A stretch of DNA of 64,000 bases from Spirochaetaceae bacterium (GCA_017618015.1 JAFZVC010000025.1:102374-166373), one strand, 5' to 3'. Positions 43,139-53,537 are shown, counted from the stretch's first letter. The notes: generated by a model from the letters alone, not told the origin. Numbers and translations are program-made.

Positions 43139-44722
43139 ATGAACATGCTTCGTTCCAGCGGCATTTTGCTGCACCCGACATCTCTTCCCGAAACGCCGGG
43201 AATTGGCACTATAGGCAAATACGCATACAAATTCATAGACTGGCTTGTGTCCGCAAAGCAGACGCTGTGGCAGATACTTCCCTATGGACCGACTGGATAC
43301 GGAGATTCGCCGTATGCGTCGTTCTCTACGTTCGCGGGAAATCCTTTGCTCATAGACTTGGACATGCTCAAAGAAGAAGGCTGGCTTACGGATGCGCAGG
43401 CGGAGCCGCCTGAATGGATTCACAACAGCGGCTACGTTGATTTTGGCTCAGTTGTATGGTGGAAAATCCCTGTTCTTAAGACGGCGGCGGCACAGTTTTT
43501 GGACGGCGCGGACGAAAAAAAACGCGTTGAGTACGAGGCATTCAAGAATGATAATGCCGCATGGCTCGACAACTACTCGATTTTTATGAGTATAAAAGAG
43601 CATTATGACGCGAAGGCTCAGAAAGAAAACAAGTTCGGAGCCATGTGGAGCAGCTACTGGCCACACGAGCTCGCCGTCCACGAACCGAAAGCTGTTTCTG
43701 ACTGGCACGCTTCTCATGTGCGTGAAGCGGAAATACAAAAAGCGATACAGTTCTTTTTCTTCTCGCAGTGGAGTCGTCTTAAAAAGTACGCGAACGAGCA
43801 TGGTGTCCGTATTGTGGGCGACATCCCGATATTCGTTGCCGCGGATTCGGCGGACGTATGGGCTGATCAGAAGCTTTTCCAGCTCGATGAGAACGGACGT
43901 GCCACGAGCGTTGCCGGTGTTCCGCCGGACTATTTCAGTGCTACCGGGCAGCTTTGGGGAAATCCGCTTTACGACTGGGACGAAATGGAGAAAGACGGCT
44001 TTAAGTGGTGGATCCGCCGCATCCGCTCTATGCTCCACCAGGTTGATTATGTGCGCATAGACCATTTCCGCGGATTTGAGGCGTACTGGTCTGTTCCGGC
44101 GGGCGAAGAAACCGCCATAAACGGCAAATGGATTCCGGGACCGGCAGAAAAGCTTTTTAACCGCATAAAAGAAGAACTTGGCGATATCCCGATTATAGCG
44201 GAAGATTTAGGCCTTATAACCGAAGGCGTTAAAAAGCTTCGCGAGGATTTCTCGCTGCCCGGCATGAAAGTGCTTCAGTTCGCTTTTGACGTGAACGAAG
44301 CTGGTAAGGGTGGCTTTATAAACCCGTTCCTGCCGCACATGTACACGCCGGAATGCGTTGTGTACACAGGCACGCACGACAACGACACGATGCAGGGCTG
44401 GCTTAACAATGCCACGAAAGAAGAGGTGGCGCTTGTAAGGCGTTATCTTACGGGTAATGTGCCGGGTTGCGAGATAAAAGATGAGGGGCTTTGTCCGGCA
44501 CTAATCCGGGCGGCAATGGCTTCAACAGCGCGGTTTGCGGTATTCCCGCTCCAGGATTTGTTCGCCATCGGGTCGGAAGGCAGAATGAACACGCCGTCAA
44601 CGAGCGGCGGTCACAACTGGCAGTGGCGAATGAAGAGCGAGCATTTTGATGCGGATAAGGCAGCGTGGCTCAAAGAGATTTCCGCGCTGTACGGACGCAA
44701 TATGGATCGTGACGCAGAGTAA
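43139..44722 (+). CDS. malQ: 4-alpha-glucanotransferase (amylomaltase)
   Basis: The 527-aa GH77 enzyme transfers maltodextrin segments between alpha-glucans in the cytoplasm. Family motifs: LLHPTSLPETPGIGTIG near the N-terminus, GDIPIFVAADSADVWA, VRIDHFRGFEAYW with the nucleophile aspartate, IIAEDLG with the acid-base glutamate, and YTGTHDNDT. Full length. It suggests use of starch or stored glycogen. A bidirectional terminator follows. Confidence 0.95.
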   Translation: MNMLRSSGILLHPTSLPETPGIGTIGKYAYKFIDWLVSAKQTLWQILPYGPTGYGDSPYASFSTFAGNPLLIDLDMLKEEGWLTDAQAEPPEWIHNSGYVDFGSVVWWKIPVLKTAAAQFLDGADEKKRVEYEAFKNDNAAWLDNYSIFMSIKEHYDAKAQKENKFGAMWSSYWPHELAVHEPKAVSDWHASHVREAEIQKAIQFFFFSQWSRLKKYANEHGVRIVGDIPIFVAADSADVWADQKLFQLDENGRATSVAGVPPDYFSATGQLWGNPLYDWDEMEKDGFKWWIRRIRSMLHQVDYVRIDHFRGFEAYWSVPAGEETAINGKWIPGPAEKLFNRIKEELGDIPIIAEDLGLITEGVKKLREDFSLPGMKVLQFAFDVNEAGKGGFINPFLPHMYTPECVVYTGTHDNDTMQGWLNNATKEEVALVRRYLTGNVPGCEIKDEGLCPALIRAAMASTARFAVFPLQDLFAIGSEGRMNTPSTSGGHNWQWRMKSEHFDADKAAWLKEISALYGRNMDRDAE

Positions 44723-44752
44723 GTAAGCGTGGGAACAGGCGGAGCTGTTCCG

Positions 44753-44801
44753 CCCCAAATAAAAAAAGCTGTCCGAATGGACAGCTTTTTTTTATTTGGG
44801 G
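44753..44801. terminator. bidirectional terminator after malQ and the ATPase gene
   Basis: CCCCAAAT plus seven A and GCTGTCC pairs with GGACAGC plus nine T and ATTTGGGG around the loop GAAT. A/T runs on both sides fit termination from both strands. Confidence 0.9.
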
Positions 44802-44813
44802 CTTTACGCCAGC

Positions 44814-45494
44814 TTATTTGTCTGAAAGAAGAAGTGTCTTTGAATCAAGCTTAAGGTTGATGTTCTGAACTTCTGTGTTGTGAGCCTTGAGAACTTTCAT
44901 CTGAATTACATCAGGTTTCTGCTCAAGGTGAATAACAGTGTTGATTTCTGCAGCAACTTCGCTTCCAAAAATCTTGTTAACATCCTCTTCGTCAGAGTTG
45001 TAGCTGAACCAGATTGAAAGACCTGCTTCAACTGCATATGTTTTAAGAGCCTTCAGCTCAGAAGCTGTGAAGACCTTTGAGTTAAGACCGTCGATGATTA
45101 CTCCGGCTGGTTTTGTTCCGCCTTCTGCAAGAGCTTTAAGAGTTCTTGTGATTCTTTCGGCAGCAATTGAATCCGGGCTGAAGTTAAGGATAATCCTGTT
45201 GCGGATAACCTCGTCCTTCACTTCATCGGCATTAGCAAGATTCTTCTTTTTTGTCATCTCGCTGAAAATATCTTCATACCATGTAATTACGTTGTCTGAG
45301 TGCTGGTTGAAAGAAACATGTACAACCGGCTTGTCCTGCAGAAGCATGTCAAGACCGAACTGAACAAGGACTGAAGTCTTTCCAAGACCTTTGCGGGATG
45401 TAAGGACTCCAATCTCACCAGCTTTAAGACCGCCGTTTGTAGCTTTTTCAAAGCTACGTACCGGGCTGCGGTCTACGAGTTCCTGTTTTACCAT
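44814..45494 (-). CDS. RecA/DnaB-like P-loop ATPase, 226 aa
   Basis: A cytoplasmic ATPase of RecA/KaiC fold: Walker A SRKGLGKTSVLVQFGLDML at residues about 33-51, and a beta strand ending in PAGVIIDGLNS that serves as Walker B. No helicase N-terminus is present. The C-terminal KPDVIQMKVLKAHNTEV resembles DnaB core ends. Its role is unknown. AAGGAG precedes the ATG; it lies just downstream of the fusA start region on the same strand (90-base gap). Confidence 0.75.
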   Translation of the reverse strand: MVKQELVDRSPVRSFEKATNGGLKAGEIGVLTSRKGLGKTSVLVQFGLDMLLQDKPVVHVSFNQHSDNVITWYEDIFSEMTKKKNLANADEVKDEVIRNRIILNFSPDSIAAERITRTLKALAEGGTKPAGVIIDGLNSKVFTASELKALKTYAVEAGLSIWFSYNSDEEDVNKIFGSEVAAEINTVIHLEQKPDVIQMKVLKAHNTEVQNINLKLDSKTLLLSDK

Positions 45495-45583
45495 TCGTTA
45501 CTCCTTTTAAAAAGTCGGCGACATTTTGCGCCGCAACGAAACTACTTTTGAATCTCGTTGCGGACAGTCACCTGGCAAGGTTG

Positions 45584-47677
45584 TTATTTACCCTGCTGTT
45601 CCTTGCGTTTTTTCTCCTGATATTCAGCGATAAGCTGCTCAGAAACGCTGTTAGGAACTTTTCCGTACTTCTCGAATTCCATTGTAAACTCTGCTTTACC
45701 CTGTGTGGATGAGCGGAGAATCGTTGAGAATCCGAACATCTCAGACAGAGGAACTTCGGCGTTAACCGTTGACGTTCCGTTATCATCTGTTGAATCAATT
45801 ATAACACCACGTCTCTGATTTATCAAACCAAACATGTTACCCTGGAATTCTGTAGGACCGGCAATCTGAACTTTCATGATAGGCTCCATGATTACTGGCT
45901 TTGCTTTCTCGTATCCCTCGCGGAATGCGCCGATAGCAGCAATCTGGAATGCGTTATCGTTAGAGTCAACTGGATGGTACTGACCATCGTTGATTGTACA
46001 GCGGACACCTACAACAGGAGCACCGATAAGAGTACCTTTTTCAAGAGCTTTTTTGAAACCCTTGTCACAGGACGGAATATATTCGTTAGGAATTGCACCA
46101 CCCTTGATATTGTCTACGAACTCGTAGTCTTTATCTGTGCATGGCTCCATGAAACCTGCTACGCGACCGTACTGACCGGAACCACCAGTCTGTTTCTTGT
46201 GCGTGTAGTTGAAGTCTGCGTGCTGAGTGATTGTCTCGCGGTATGCAACCTGCGGAGCACCTGTCTCAACTTCACAGTTGTACTCACGGCGCATACGCTC
46301 AACGTAAACGTCAAGGTGAAGCTCACCCATACCTTTGATGATTGTCTCGTTTGACTCTGGGTCAACGTATGACTGGAATGTCGGGTCTTCTTTTGTGAAG
46401 CGGTTAAGAGCCTTGCCCATCTGATCTGCTGATTTCTTGTCTTTCGGTTTGATAGAAAGAGAAATAACAGGATTCGGAACGTACATAGATGTCATGGCGT
46501 AGTTAAGACCGCCGCCGCAGAATGTATCACCAGATGCGCAGTCGATACCGAACAGAGCTACGATATCACCAGGAACACCCTCGTTGATATCTTCCATAGC
46601 AGAAGAGTTCATGCGGACAAGACGACCAACCTTGAACTTCTTGCGTGCGCGTGTGTTGTAAAGCTCACCACCTTTCTTGATGCTTCCCTGGTAAACGCGG
46701 ACATAAGTGAGCTGACCGTACTGACCGTCCTCAAGCTTGAAACCGAGAGCGACACAAGGCTCATCTTCCTTGCAAGAAAGCTCAACAGGGGCTTCGTTAT
46801 TGTCAAGGTCAAGAGCAATGTTCTTAACTTCTGTTGGGTCAGGAAGATATTTAACAACACCGTCGAGAAGTGGCTGAATACCCTTGTTCTTGTAAGCTGA
46901 ACCGCAGTAAACAGGAACGAACTGCTCTGCAAGCGTACCCTTGCGGATAGCTGCGTTGATAAGCTCTTCTGTAGGCTCGCCTTCAAGCATAGCCTCCATA
47001 AGCTCATCGCTGAACATAGAAGCTGCGTCAAGAAGCTCCTCGCGGTACTGCTTAGCCTGCTCAACAAGGTGTGCAGGAATCTCTGCATAGCGTAATTCTG
47101 TACCGGAATCGCCCTCGAAGTAGATGGCTTTCATTGTGATAAGGTCAACAACACCTTCGAGCTTGTCTTCAAGTCCGATCGGGATTTCCATCATGTATGC
47201 GTTAAGACCGAGCTTTTCGCGGAGCTGGTTGCGTACTTTGAACGGGTTTGCGCCTGTGCGGTCGCATTTGTTAACGAATGCGATGCGGGGTACATGATAG
47301 CGCTTGAGCTGGCGGTCTACTGTGATTGACTGTGACTGAACACCACCAACTGAACAAAGAACAAGAATAGCACCATCAAGAACGCGAAGTGAGCGCTCTA
47401 CCTCTACTGTGAAGTCAACGTGGCCTGGAGTATCGATAACGTTGAATGTGTAGTCCTTCCACTTAACCTGAGTTGATGCTGACTGGATTGTAATACCGCG
47501 CTCGCGCTCCAGTTCCATGTTATCCATAACAGCACCGACGCCATCCTTTCCACGAACTTCATGAATTTGGTGAATCTTGTCGCAATAGAACAGGATGCGT
47601 TCTGACAGGGTTGTTTTACCAGAGTCAATGTGGGCGCTGATACCGATATTTCTCATCTTAGAAATATCAAAGCTCAT
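45584..47677 (-). CDS. fusA: elongation factor G
   Basis: The 697-aa translocation factor. P-loop [10 protein letters not shown]2 [12 protein letters not shown]3 DTPGHVDF and an intact G4 NKCD identify an active GTPase; [15 protein letters not shown] and later domains III-V complete it. The sequence [17 protein letters not shown] resembles the spirochaete/mitochondrial EF-G1 branch. The start [10 protein letters not shown] is chosen because GAGAGGT lies upstream; an earlier ATG at 47710 lacks one. This is likely the main translocase, whereas the gene at 32128-34215 is the divergent paralogue. Confidence 0.95.
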   Translation of the reverse strand: MSFDISKMRNIGISAHIDSGKTTLSERILFYCDKIHQIHEVRGKDGVGAVMDNMELERERGITIQSASTQVKWKDYTFNVIDTPGHVDFTVEVERSLRVLDGAILVLCSVGGVQSQSITVDRQLKRYHVPRIAFVNKCDRTGANPFKVRNQLREKLGLNAYMMEIPIGLEDKLEGVVDLITMKAIYFEGDSGTELRYAEIPAHLVEQAKQYREELLDAASMFSDELMEAMLEGEPTEELINAAIRKGTLAEQFVPVYCGSAYKNKGIQPLLDGVVKYLPDPTEVKNIALDLDNNEAPVELSCKEDEPCVALGFKLEDGQYGQLTYVRVYQGSIKKGGELYNTRARKKFKVGRLVRMNSSAMEDINEGVPGDIVALFGIDCASGDTFCGGGLNYAMTSMYVPNPVISLSIKPKDKKSADQMGKALNRFTKEDPTFQSYVDPESNETIIKGMGELHLDVYVERMRREYNCEVETGAPQVAYRETITQHADFNYTHKKQTGGSGQYGRVAGFMEPCTDKDYEFVDNIKGGAIPNEYIPSCDKGFKKALEKGTLIGAPVVGVRCTINDGQYHPVDSNDNAFQIAAIGAFREGYEKAKPVIMEPIMKVQIAGPTEFQGNMFGLINQRRGVIIDSTDDNGTSTVNAEVPLSEMFGFSTILRSSTQGKAEFTMEFEKYGKVPNSVSEQLIAEYQEKKRKEQQGK

Positions 47678-47840
47678 ATTGTTTGTACCTCTCAAATATG
47701 GTTTTTGCAAAAAACTGCAATGATTTCAACATAAAATCTGATTTTGCAAATATAGCGTAAAGAACAAAGAGTTTCAAGAGGGGTTGCAAAAGAAGCAAAA
47801 TTTCGCGGAATTTGCTATGAAAATGCGAACTCGTAACGTG

Positions 47841-47869
47841 TTGCACAAACATGGCTTTACCGTTATTAT
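47841..47869 (+). promoter_or_regulatory. yhbY promoter, predicted leaderless
   Basis: TTGCAC (47841-47846), 17-base spacer, TATTAT (47864-47869). The predicted start is 47876, one base before the ATG. Confidence 0.7.
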
Positions 47870-47876
47870 TCCAAAC

Positions 47877-48179
47877 ATGATTGAACTCACAAGCAAACAG
47901 CGCAAATTTTTCGAAAAAGAAGCTCATTCACTTTCGCCAGTCGTTATCGTAGGCGGCGCAGGTGTTTCTGACGGCGTTATCGGGATGGTCAATGAGACGC
48001 TCGAGGCGCACGAACTTATAAAAGTGAAATTCAACGAATATAAGGAAGATAAACGCGAGCTTTCCGAGAAAATTGCTGCCGAAACGAACGCAGTGCTTGT
48101 GCGCCTTATAGGAAATATAGCGATTTTTTACAGGCCTGCCGAGGAAGAAGACCGCCGCAAGTATCCTGATATCGTGTAA
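47877..48179 (+). CDS. yhbY: YhbY family RNA-binding protein
   Basis: The 100-aa CRS1/YhbY-domain protein associates with pre-50S ribosome particles. MIELTSKQRKFFEKEAHSLS, VVIVGGAGVSDGVIGMVNE and the GxxG-type loop are family features, with ELIKVKFNEY and LVRLIGNIAIFYRP following. The start is set by homology and by the promoter that abuts it; no ribosome binding site is present. Confidence 0.9.
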   Translation: MIELTSKQRKFFEKEAHSLSPVVIVGGAGVSDGVIGMVNETLEAHELIKVKFNEYKEDKRELSEKIAAETNAVLVRLIGNIAIFYRPAEEEDRRKYPDIV

Positions 48180-48311
48180 GGTTTTACGCATTTCGCGTGT
48201 CTGTCCGCGATAGTGGTTCGCGGGTCCCGCGGGTGCTTGTATGGCATGTCGCCCCCTACGTGTGCACCCCTTGCGTGTGCGCCCATCCCTTAAAAACTCC
48301 ATTCTTTTATG

Positions 48312-48340
48312 TTGCCCGACAGCTTCCTTTGGGTTATTCT
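48312..48340 (+). promoter_or_regulatory. carboxypeptidase promoter, predicted leaderless
   Basis: TTGCCC (48312-48317), 17-base spacer, TATTCT (48335-48340). The predicted start coincides with the A of the ATG at 48347. Confidence 0.65.
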
Positions 48341-48346
48341 ATCTAT

Positions 48347-49879
48347 ATGAAAGAAACGACACAGAAGAATCTTGAGTTTATCAACAAAACAATTGAGAAA
48401 GCCGAAGTATTCGCACATGCTTGCAATGTCATTCATTATGATATGGACACAATCTGCCCGCCGGACGGAATGGAAAAACAGGGCGAGACAGCGGCTTTCC
48501 TTGGTAACGAAGTTTATAAGTTTTGGAAGCTGCCAGAGTTTATAAACGCTGCCGAAAGCCTTTACGAAGACCGCGACGAACTTTCTGAAGCAGACCGTGT
48601 TCTTGTGGAGCACTTGCACCGCGATTATCTCCGCACGAAGAACATAACTCCGGAACAGAACCACGAGTTTGAGCTTGTTTATAACAAAGCTTTCGTCAAC
48701 TGGTCAAAAGCACGCAAAAACAATGATTATTCACTTTTCGCACCGAGCCTTAAAGAAGTTCGCGATGTTGAGCTTAAAAAGATTTCTCTTCGTGCGGAAG
48801 CAGACAAGGTGCCGTACAATAACCTGCTTGACGATTATGAGCAGGGCATGACGGTGGAAAAACTGGACGAGCTTTTTAACCGCTGTAAAGAGCGGCTTGT
48901 TCCGTTCCTGCGCAAAATAGAAGCGGCTTCCAACGATGCCTCTATTAAGCACAAAATCCGCACCGATTTCCTTTCGCGCCCGGTTACAGACGAGCAGCAG
49001 AGAAAAATGGCAGACTGGCTTTTGCGCCTGCTCGGCTTTTCATTTGACAGGGGAAACTTCACTACATCGGAGCATCCTTTTACGTCCGCCCTCGCGAAAG
49101 ACGACGTGCGCATTACGACGCACTATTATCCGACGATGTTCTGTTCAAGCATTTATTCCGTTATACACGAATGCGGTCATGCGCTTTTCGAGCTTAACAT
49201 GCAGGACGAGGATCACGAGCATCATATAAACGACTATAAATCGCTCGGACAGCACGAATCAGTTTCCAGGTTTTACGAGAATGTCATTGGTAGGTCATGG
49301 GCGTTCATCAGGCTTATTTATCCCAAACTGAAAGAAGTTTTCCCGGATGTAATGCACGATGTAACCGAGCAGGAGCTTTACGAGGCTGTGAACCTTGTGC
49401 AGCCTTCTCTTGTAAGGACAGAAGCCGACGAGTTTACGTACACGTTCCATATCATTATCCGCTACGAAATAGAAAAAGCCATTGTAAACGATGGTATATC
49501 GTTGGATGAGCTTCCTGCTCTTTGGAACAAGAAGTATGCCCAGTATCTTGGTGTACAGCCAACGACAGATGCTGAAGGCATTCTTCAGGATGTTCACTGG
49601 ACGTCCGGTTTTGGATATTTTTCGACGTATGCGCTCGGTAATATGTACAACGCCATGTATTATAAGAGGCTGAAAAGCGAGCTTGATATTGATCAGCTTA
49701 TTCTTGACGGGCGTTTCGACGTTATAAACATGTGGATGAAAGAAAACGTCTACAAAAAGGCGAACAGGCTTGCTCCTGGTGAGTGGATAAAAGATATTAC
49801 AGGAAGGGAATTCACTTCCGAGGATTTTATCGATTATCTGGAGAAAAAATATTCCACAATCTACAATATTAAGGATTAG
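48347..49879 (+). CDS. M32 family metallocarboxypeptidase
   Basis: A 510-aa zinc carboxypeptidase of the Taq type, cytoplasmic. The zinc motif HECGH lies in YSVIHECGHALFEL, with the third ligand in the following glutamate region (SLGQHESVSRFYENVIGR), both family hallmarks. C-terminal blocks DVHWTSGFGYFSTYALGNMY are also diagnostic. It trims peptides from the C-terminus. Without a ribosome binding site, it depends on the leaderless promoter just upstream. Confidence 0.93.
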   Translation: MKETTQKNLEFINKTIEKAEVFAHACNVIHYDMDTICPPDGMEKQGETAAFLGNEVYKFWKLPEFINAAESLYEDRDELSEADRVLVEHLHRDYLRTKNITPEQNHEFELVYNKAFVNWSKARKNNDYSLFAPSLKEVRDVELKKISLRAEADKVPYNNLLDDYEQGMTVEKLDELFNRCKERLVPFLRKIEAASNDASIKHKIRTDFLSRPVTDEQQRKMADWLLRLLGFSFDRGNFTTSEHPFTSALAKDDVRITTHYYPTMFCSSIYSVIHECGHALFELNMQDEDHEHHINDYKSLGQHESVSRFYENVIGRSWAFIRLIYPKLKEVFPDVMHDVTEQELYEAVNLVQPSLVRTEADEFTYTFHIIIRYEIEKAIVNDGISLDELPALWNKKYAQYLGVQPTTDAEGILQDVHWTSGFGYFSTYALGNMYNAMYYKRLKSELDIDQLILDGRFDVINMWMKENVYKKANRLAPGEWIKDITGREFTSEDFIDYLEKKYSTIYNIKD

Positions 49880-49891
49880 TCCTTAAACAGC

Positions 49892-49930
49892 AAAAAAAAC
49901 GCCGTCTGCAAAACTGCGGGCGGCGTTTCT
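49892..49930. terminator. bidirectional terminator
   Basis: CGCCGTCTGCA and CTGCGGGCGGCG (49900-49925) pair with two G-U wobbles, flanked by eight A on the left and T-rich sequence on the right; it serves the two convergent genes. Confidence 0.8.
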
Positions 49931-49945
49931 TTTTAGTTCGTGATG

Positions 49946-50386
49946 TTACATGCTGAAGCTGTATACGTAGAATGTCCAGTTATCTGTCTTTGCAGAATAG
50001 TGGCTTACAACGAGCCAGCCATCTACGATAATGCCAGAATCTTCATAGACATTGTTAGCTATGAGGTGGGCGTATACATCGTTGTCTTCAACATAATTCC
50101 ATGTCTCAATGTATCCCATAAGGTTATCAAGAACGAAATCAAGCAATTCATCATCATTTGCGTCGATGAGCGCAAATCTGCTTGGGGTTGTGTCGAGCCA
50201 TTCAGATGTGTATCCCAGCCATGTCTTCTTGTTTGTGGCAATGGAGTTGAAATTGTCGGCAGAAATTGAAGTAATCCATTCGCCTTCAACAACGCACTCG
50301 TCAAAACCCTGTTCGTACGCAAAAACTCCGAGGCAGCAAACAAAAGTTATTAAAAGCATAACTGCTAATTTACGTGTGATTCTCAT
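49946..50386 (-). CDS. exported hypothetical protein, 146 aa
   Basis: MRITRKLAVMLLITFVCCLG with cleavage near VFAYE is a signal peptide. The mature protein is acidic with many tryptophans and aspartates (DFVLDNLMGYIETWNYVEDN). GAGAGG precedes the ATG. No family recognised. Confidence 0.7.
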   Translation of the reverse strand: MRITRKLAVMLLITFVCCLGVFAYEQGFDECVVEGEWITSISADNFNSIATNKKTWLGYTSEWLDTTPSRFALIDANDDELLDFVLDNLMGYIETWNYVEDNDVYAHLIANNVYEDSGIIVDGWLVVSHYSAKTDNWTFYVYSFSM

Positions 50387-50652
50387 ATAAACCTCTCTAA
50401 AACATAAAGTCTTTTCGCATTTTCTGCGAACCGTTTATACTTTTTCCAATGAATCTCTAAAAACTCCAAACGAAGTTCGTAGATTTTCTTAATCTCTACT
50501 ACAAAGATAACACACTTCGAAGAATAAAACAACATTTCTAAGGAAAAGGTACAGTTTTTCTTTTTTTTGTTAAGAAAAAATTTAGAAATCCGCGATATTA
50601 GATATATTTTAGATAAAAACCCGCCTTGTTTATTGCACGGATAATCGCATTC
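50387..50652. other. AT-rich intergenic region
   Basis: About 270 AT-rich bases between divergent genes. Nothing beyond weak promoter-like patches was seen. Confidence 0.4.
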
Positions 50653-50681
50653 TTGCGTAATAAATGATTTAGTTGTACTAT
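50653..50681 (+). promoter_or_regulatory. acyltransferase promoter, predicted leaderless
   Basis: TTGCGT (50653-50658), 17-base spacer, TACTAT (50676-50681); predicted start is the A of the ATG at 50688. Confidence 0.6.
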
Positions 50682-50687
50682 TATATA

Positions 50688-51506
50688 ATGCTGCTATGGA
50701 GAATTAGTCTTTATTCAACGATACTGTTGACGCTCATCAGCGTTCCATTTATTGGGTACGATTCTGCCGCTAAAATACTGACTATAGGCGGTATTCTGCT
50801 TGGGATTTTCGTAGCTGTTTCCATGCTTGTGTGGCTTGGTCTGGTGATTATCTGCTGGACGATTCCGCTCAACAAAGACTACGAGAAGCCGTCCAAAGGC
50901 TACTACAAAGTTTTCAACGCAGGATATGCGTATCTTTGCAGGCTTGCGGGCGCGCGCGTCCATGTTTCCGGTCTGGAAAAAGTTCCTTTCGACAAACCTT
51001 TCCTTTTCGTATCGAACCACCGCTCAAAATTTGACAATATGATAGAGAGCGTCGCGCTCCGAAAAAGCGTCGTGGCTTTTATCACAAAGCCAGAGAATTT
51101 CAAGATTCCGATAGGACGCCATTATATGAAGAGAAGCTGTTATCTTCCTATAGATAGGGATAACCCCAGAGTCGCCATGGGAACGATTATCAAGGCTTCT
51201 GAAATGTTGAAGGAAGGCGTCTGCTCCGTCGGTGTGTTCCCGGAAGGAACGCGCGGTGACGGAAACGAGCTTCTTGAGCTTAAGCCGGGCTGCTTCAAAA
51301 TCGCGCTTAAGGCTAAATGCCCCGTTGTCGTTGGAACAATCCGCGGCACGGAGATGCTTCACAAACGGTTTCCTTTCAGACGGACAGACATTTACTTTGA
51401 TATAGTCAAAGTTTACTCTGAGCAGGAAATTGCTGACATGAAAACAGTTGAGCTCGCCGACGACGTGAAGTTCCACATGGAAACTTCGCTTAGTAAGGCA
51501 GTATAA
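50688..51506 (+). CDS. plsC: 1-acylglycerol-3-phosphate acyltransferase (PlsC type)
   Basis: A 272-aa membrane-bound acyltransferase for phospholipid synthesis. Two N-terminal membrane helices (ISLYSTILLTLISVPFIGYD, GILLGIFVAVSMLVWLGLVI) are followed by the catalytic HX4D motif NHRSKFDN and FPEGTRGDG. It adds the second acyl chain to glycerol-phosphate. The lipid kinase gene lies 72 bases downstream. No ribosome binding site at the start. Confidence 0.9.
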   Translation: MLLWRISLYSTILLTLISVPFIGYDSAAKILTIGGILLGIFVAVSMLVWLGLVIICWTIPLNKDYEKPSKGYYKVFNAGYAYLCRLAGARVHVSGLEKVPFDKPFLFVSNHRSKFDNMIESVALRKSVVAFITKPENFKIPIGRHYMKRSCYLPIDRDNPRVAMGTIIKASEMLKEGVCSVGVFPEGTRGDGNELLELKPGCFKIALKAKCPVVVGTIRGTEMLHKRFPFRRTDIYFDIVKVYSEQEIADMKTVELADDVKFHMETSLSKAV

Positions 51507-51578
51507 AGAAAGCGCATTTGATGCATCAAGTTTTGATAAGCACTTTCTGAATTCTAAAAGATAAATGGAGAATGTATT

Positions 51579-52439
51579 ATGACGTATGTTTTGTTTAATC
51601 CCCTTGCCGACAATAAGCAGGGAGAGTCGAATTCGCAGAAGCTTAAGGAATTGCTTGTTGGAAAGAATCCTGAGTTCAAGGATATTACGAAAAATGACTA
51701 TCCAGAATTTATAAAAGGCCTTTCCGCGGATGATGAAGTAGTTGTCGCCGGTGGTGACGGTACTCTTAACCGCTTTGCGAACGCCATGTACGATGCTGGT
51801 GTCGATTTTGAGACGCTCAAACCGCAGATTCTCTATTATCCTTGCGGATCTGGTAATGACTTTATGCGCGATGTTCAGGATTTCGCAGTTAACGGAATCG
51901 TTGCAATAAAAGATTTCCTTAAGGATCTGCCAAAAGTAACTGTAAATGGCAAGACAAGCCGCTTCATAAACGGTATTGGATACGGAATTGAAGGTTACTG
52001 CTGCGAAGTTGGCGACGAGTTCAGGAAAAAGAGCGACAAGCCTGTTAATTACGCAGGAATCGCTATAAAAGGTGTTTTGTTCCATTTCAAGCCGAGAAAC
52101 GCAAAAATCACTATTGACGGCAATACTTATATGTACAAGAAAGTTTGGCTTGCTCCGTCGATGAACGGCTGTTACATGGGTGGTGGAATGAAGATTGCGC
52201 CGGAGCAGGAGCGCACAGGAAAGGACAGAAAGCTTTCTTGCGTAGTTTGGTTCGGTTCTGGCAGACTTAGAACACTCATGGTTTTCCCAAGTATTTTCAA
52301 GGGTGAGCATGTAACTCACAAAAATATGATTGCGATTCACGAGGGAAAGAAAATCACTGTAGAGTTCGACAAGCCCTGCGCGCTTCAGATCGACGGCGAG
52401 ACAGTGCTTAACGTAAGCTCATACACAGCAGAGCTTTAG
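51579..52439 (+). CDS. diacylglycerol/lipid kinase, DagK-YegS type
   Basis: A 286-aa enzyme with the DAGK catalytic core GGDGTLNRF (residues about 58-66) and YYPCGSGNDFMRDV, which bind ATP and lipid. It phosphorylates diacylglycerol or a related lipid, recycling it into phospholipid synthesis, in keeping with the acyltransferase before it. GGAG nine bases ahead is the ribosome binding site. Confidence 0.88.
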   Translation: MTYVLFNPLADNKQGESNSQKLKELLVGKNPEFKDITKNDYPEFIKGLSADDEVVVAGGDGTLNRFANAMYDAGVDFETLKPQILYYPCGSGNDFMRDVQDFAVNGIVAIKDFLKDLPKVTVNGKTSRFINGIGYGIEGYCCEVGDEFRKKSDKPVNYAGIAIKGVLFHFKPRNAKITIDGNTYMYKKVWLAPSMNGCYMGGGMKIAPEQERTGKDRKLSCVVWFGSGRLRTLMVFPSIFKGEHVTHKNMIAIHEGKKITVEFDKPCALQIDGETVLNVSSYTAEL

Positions 52440-52505
52440 GAAACTTTTCGCGAGCCCGCGCATCGACTTTGTGGCGTGTTGCGCGATTTATATAAGGAGA
52501 TAAAT

Positions 52506-53537
52506 ATGGCATTTATTGATAACTTGCTTGATAAAGCAAAGAAAGCCGGAAAAACAATCGTTCTGTGCGAGGGCGAGGATAAGCGCGTAGTTGAGGCTGC
52601 CTCTAAAATCGTAAAAGACGGAATCGCAAAGATTATTCTTGTTGGAACAGAAGAAGAGTGCAAGAAAGTAGCACCTGGCGTAGACCTTACAGGCATTAAG
52701 CTTGTTGACCCTGCAACCAGCAACGACGCTGACAGATACGCAGAAATCCTTTACAAAGCAAGAGAAGGCAAGATTAACAAAAAGACTGGCGCACCAGAGT
52801 ACGCAGATGTGGCGGCAGCGAAAGCATATATCCAGAAAGACCGCACAATGTTTGGCGCACTCATGCTCAAAGCTGGCGATGCAGACGGTTTCGTATCAGG
52901 CGCATGCCACTCAACGGCTAACACAATCCGCCCAGGACTTCAGGTAATCAAGACAGCTCCTGGTATCAAAACAGTTTCTTCATGCTTCATCATGGTTGCA
53001 CCGGATGGTGGCAACAAATATGTACCAGAAGGCGTTACGCTTTTCGCAGACTGCGCGCTGAACATTCAGCCAACTGCAGAAGAGCTTTGCGACATCGCTG
53101 CCGCCACGGCAGAGACAGCTGCTAAAATCGGCGGAATTGAGCCACGTCTTGCCTTCCTTTCATTCTCTACAAAGGGCAGCGGAAACGACGACAAATACGG
53201 TCAGACAGTTCCAAAGATGCAGAAGGCTCTTGAGCTTACAAAAGCGGCTCACCCAGAGCTTTCAGTAGACGGCGAGTTCCAGTTCGACGCGGCTGTCGCA
53301 CCAGAAGTTGGTGAGCTTAAGGCTCCTGGCAGCAAAGTTGCCGGTCATGCAAACGTTTTCATTTTCCCTGGAATCAACGCCGGAAACATCGGTTACAAGA
53401 TTTGCCAGAGAATGGGCGGCTGGATGGCTATTGGTCCTGTTTGTCAGGGCTTTGCAAAACCGCTTAACGACTTGAGCCGTGGCTGCAACGTTGACGACAT
53501 CGTTGCGACTGTCGCGGTAACAGCTTTGCAGGCATAA
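52506..53537 (+). CDS. pta: phosphate acetyltransferase
   Basis: The 343-aa cytoplasmic enzyme turns acetyl-CoA and phosphate into acetyl phosphate, the substrate of acetate kinase. Family blocks: TIVLCEGEDKRVVEAASKIV, GFVSGACHSTANTIRPGLQV, LSFSTKGSGNDDKYGQTVPK and ANVFIFPGINAGNIGYKICQ. It is the short form without an N-terminal regulatory domain. AAGGAG precedes the ATG. With ackA it completes acetate formation. Confidence 0.96.
   Translation: MAFIDNLLDKAKKAGKTIVLCEGEDKRVVEAASKIVKDGIAKIILVGTEEECKKVAPGVDLTGIKLVDPATSNDADRYAEILYKAREGKINKKTGAPEYADVAAAKAYIQKDRTMFGALMLKAGDADGFVSGACHSTANTIRPGLQVIKTAPGIKTVSSCFIMVAPDGGNKYVPEGVTLFADCALNIQPTAEELCDIAAATAETAAKIGGIEPRLAFLSFSTKGSGNDDKYGQTVPKMQKALELTKAAHPELSVDGEFQFDAAVAPEVGELKAPGSKVAGHANVFIFPGINAGNIGYKICQRMGGWMAIGPVCQGFAKPLNDLSRGCNVDDIVATVAVTALQA

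Noticed and set aside
49946..50390. Plus-strand reading frames opposite the 146-aa exported protein
   Set aside because: The minus-strand gene has a signal peptide and a good ribosome binding site; the opposite frames have neither.
51024..52340. Long minus-strand reading frame of 438 codons opposite plsC and the lipid kinase gene
   Set aside because: It covers two well-supported genes antisense, has no recognisable domain or ribosome binding site, and reads as a shadow of their codon bias.
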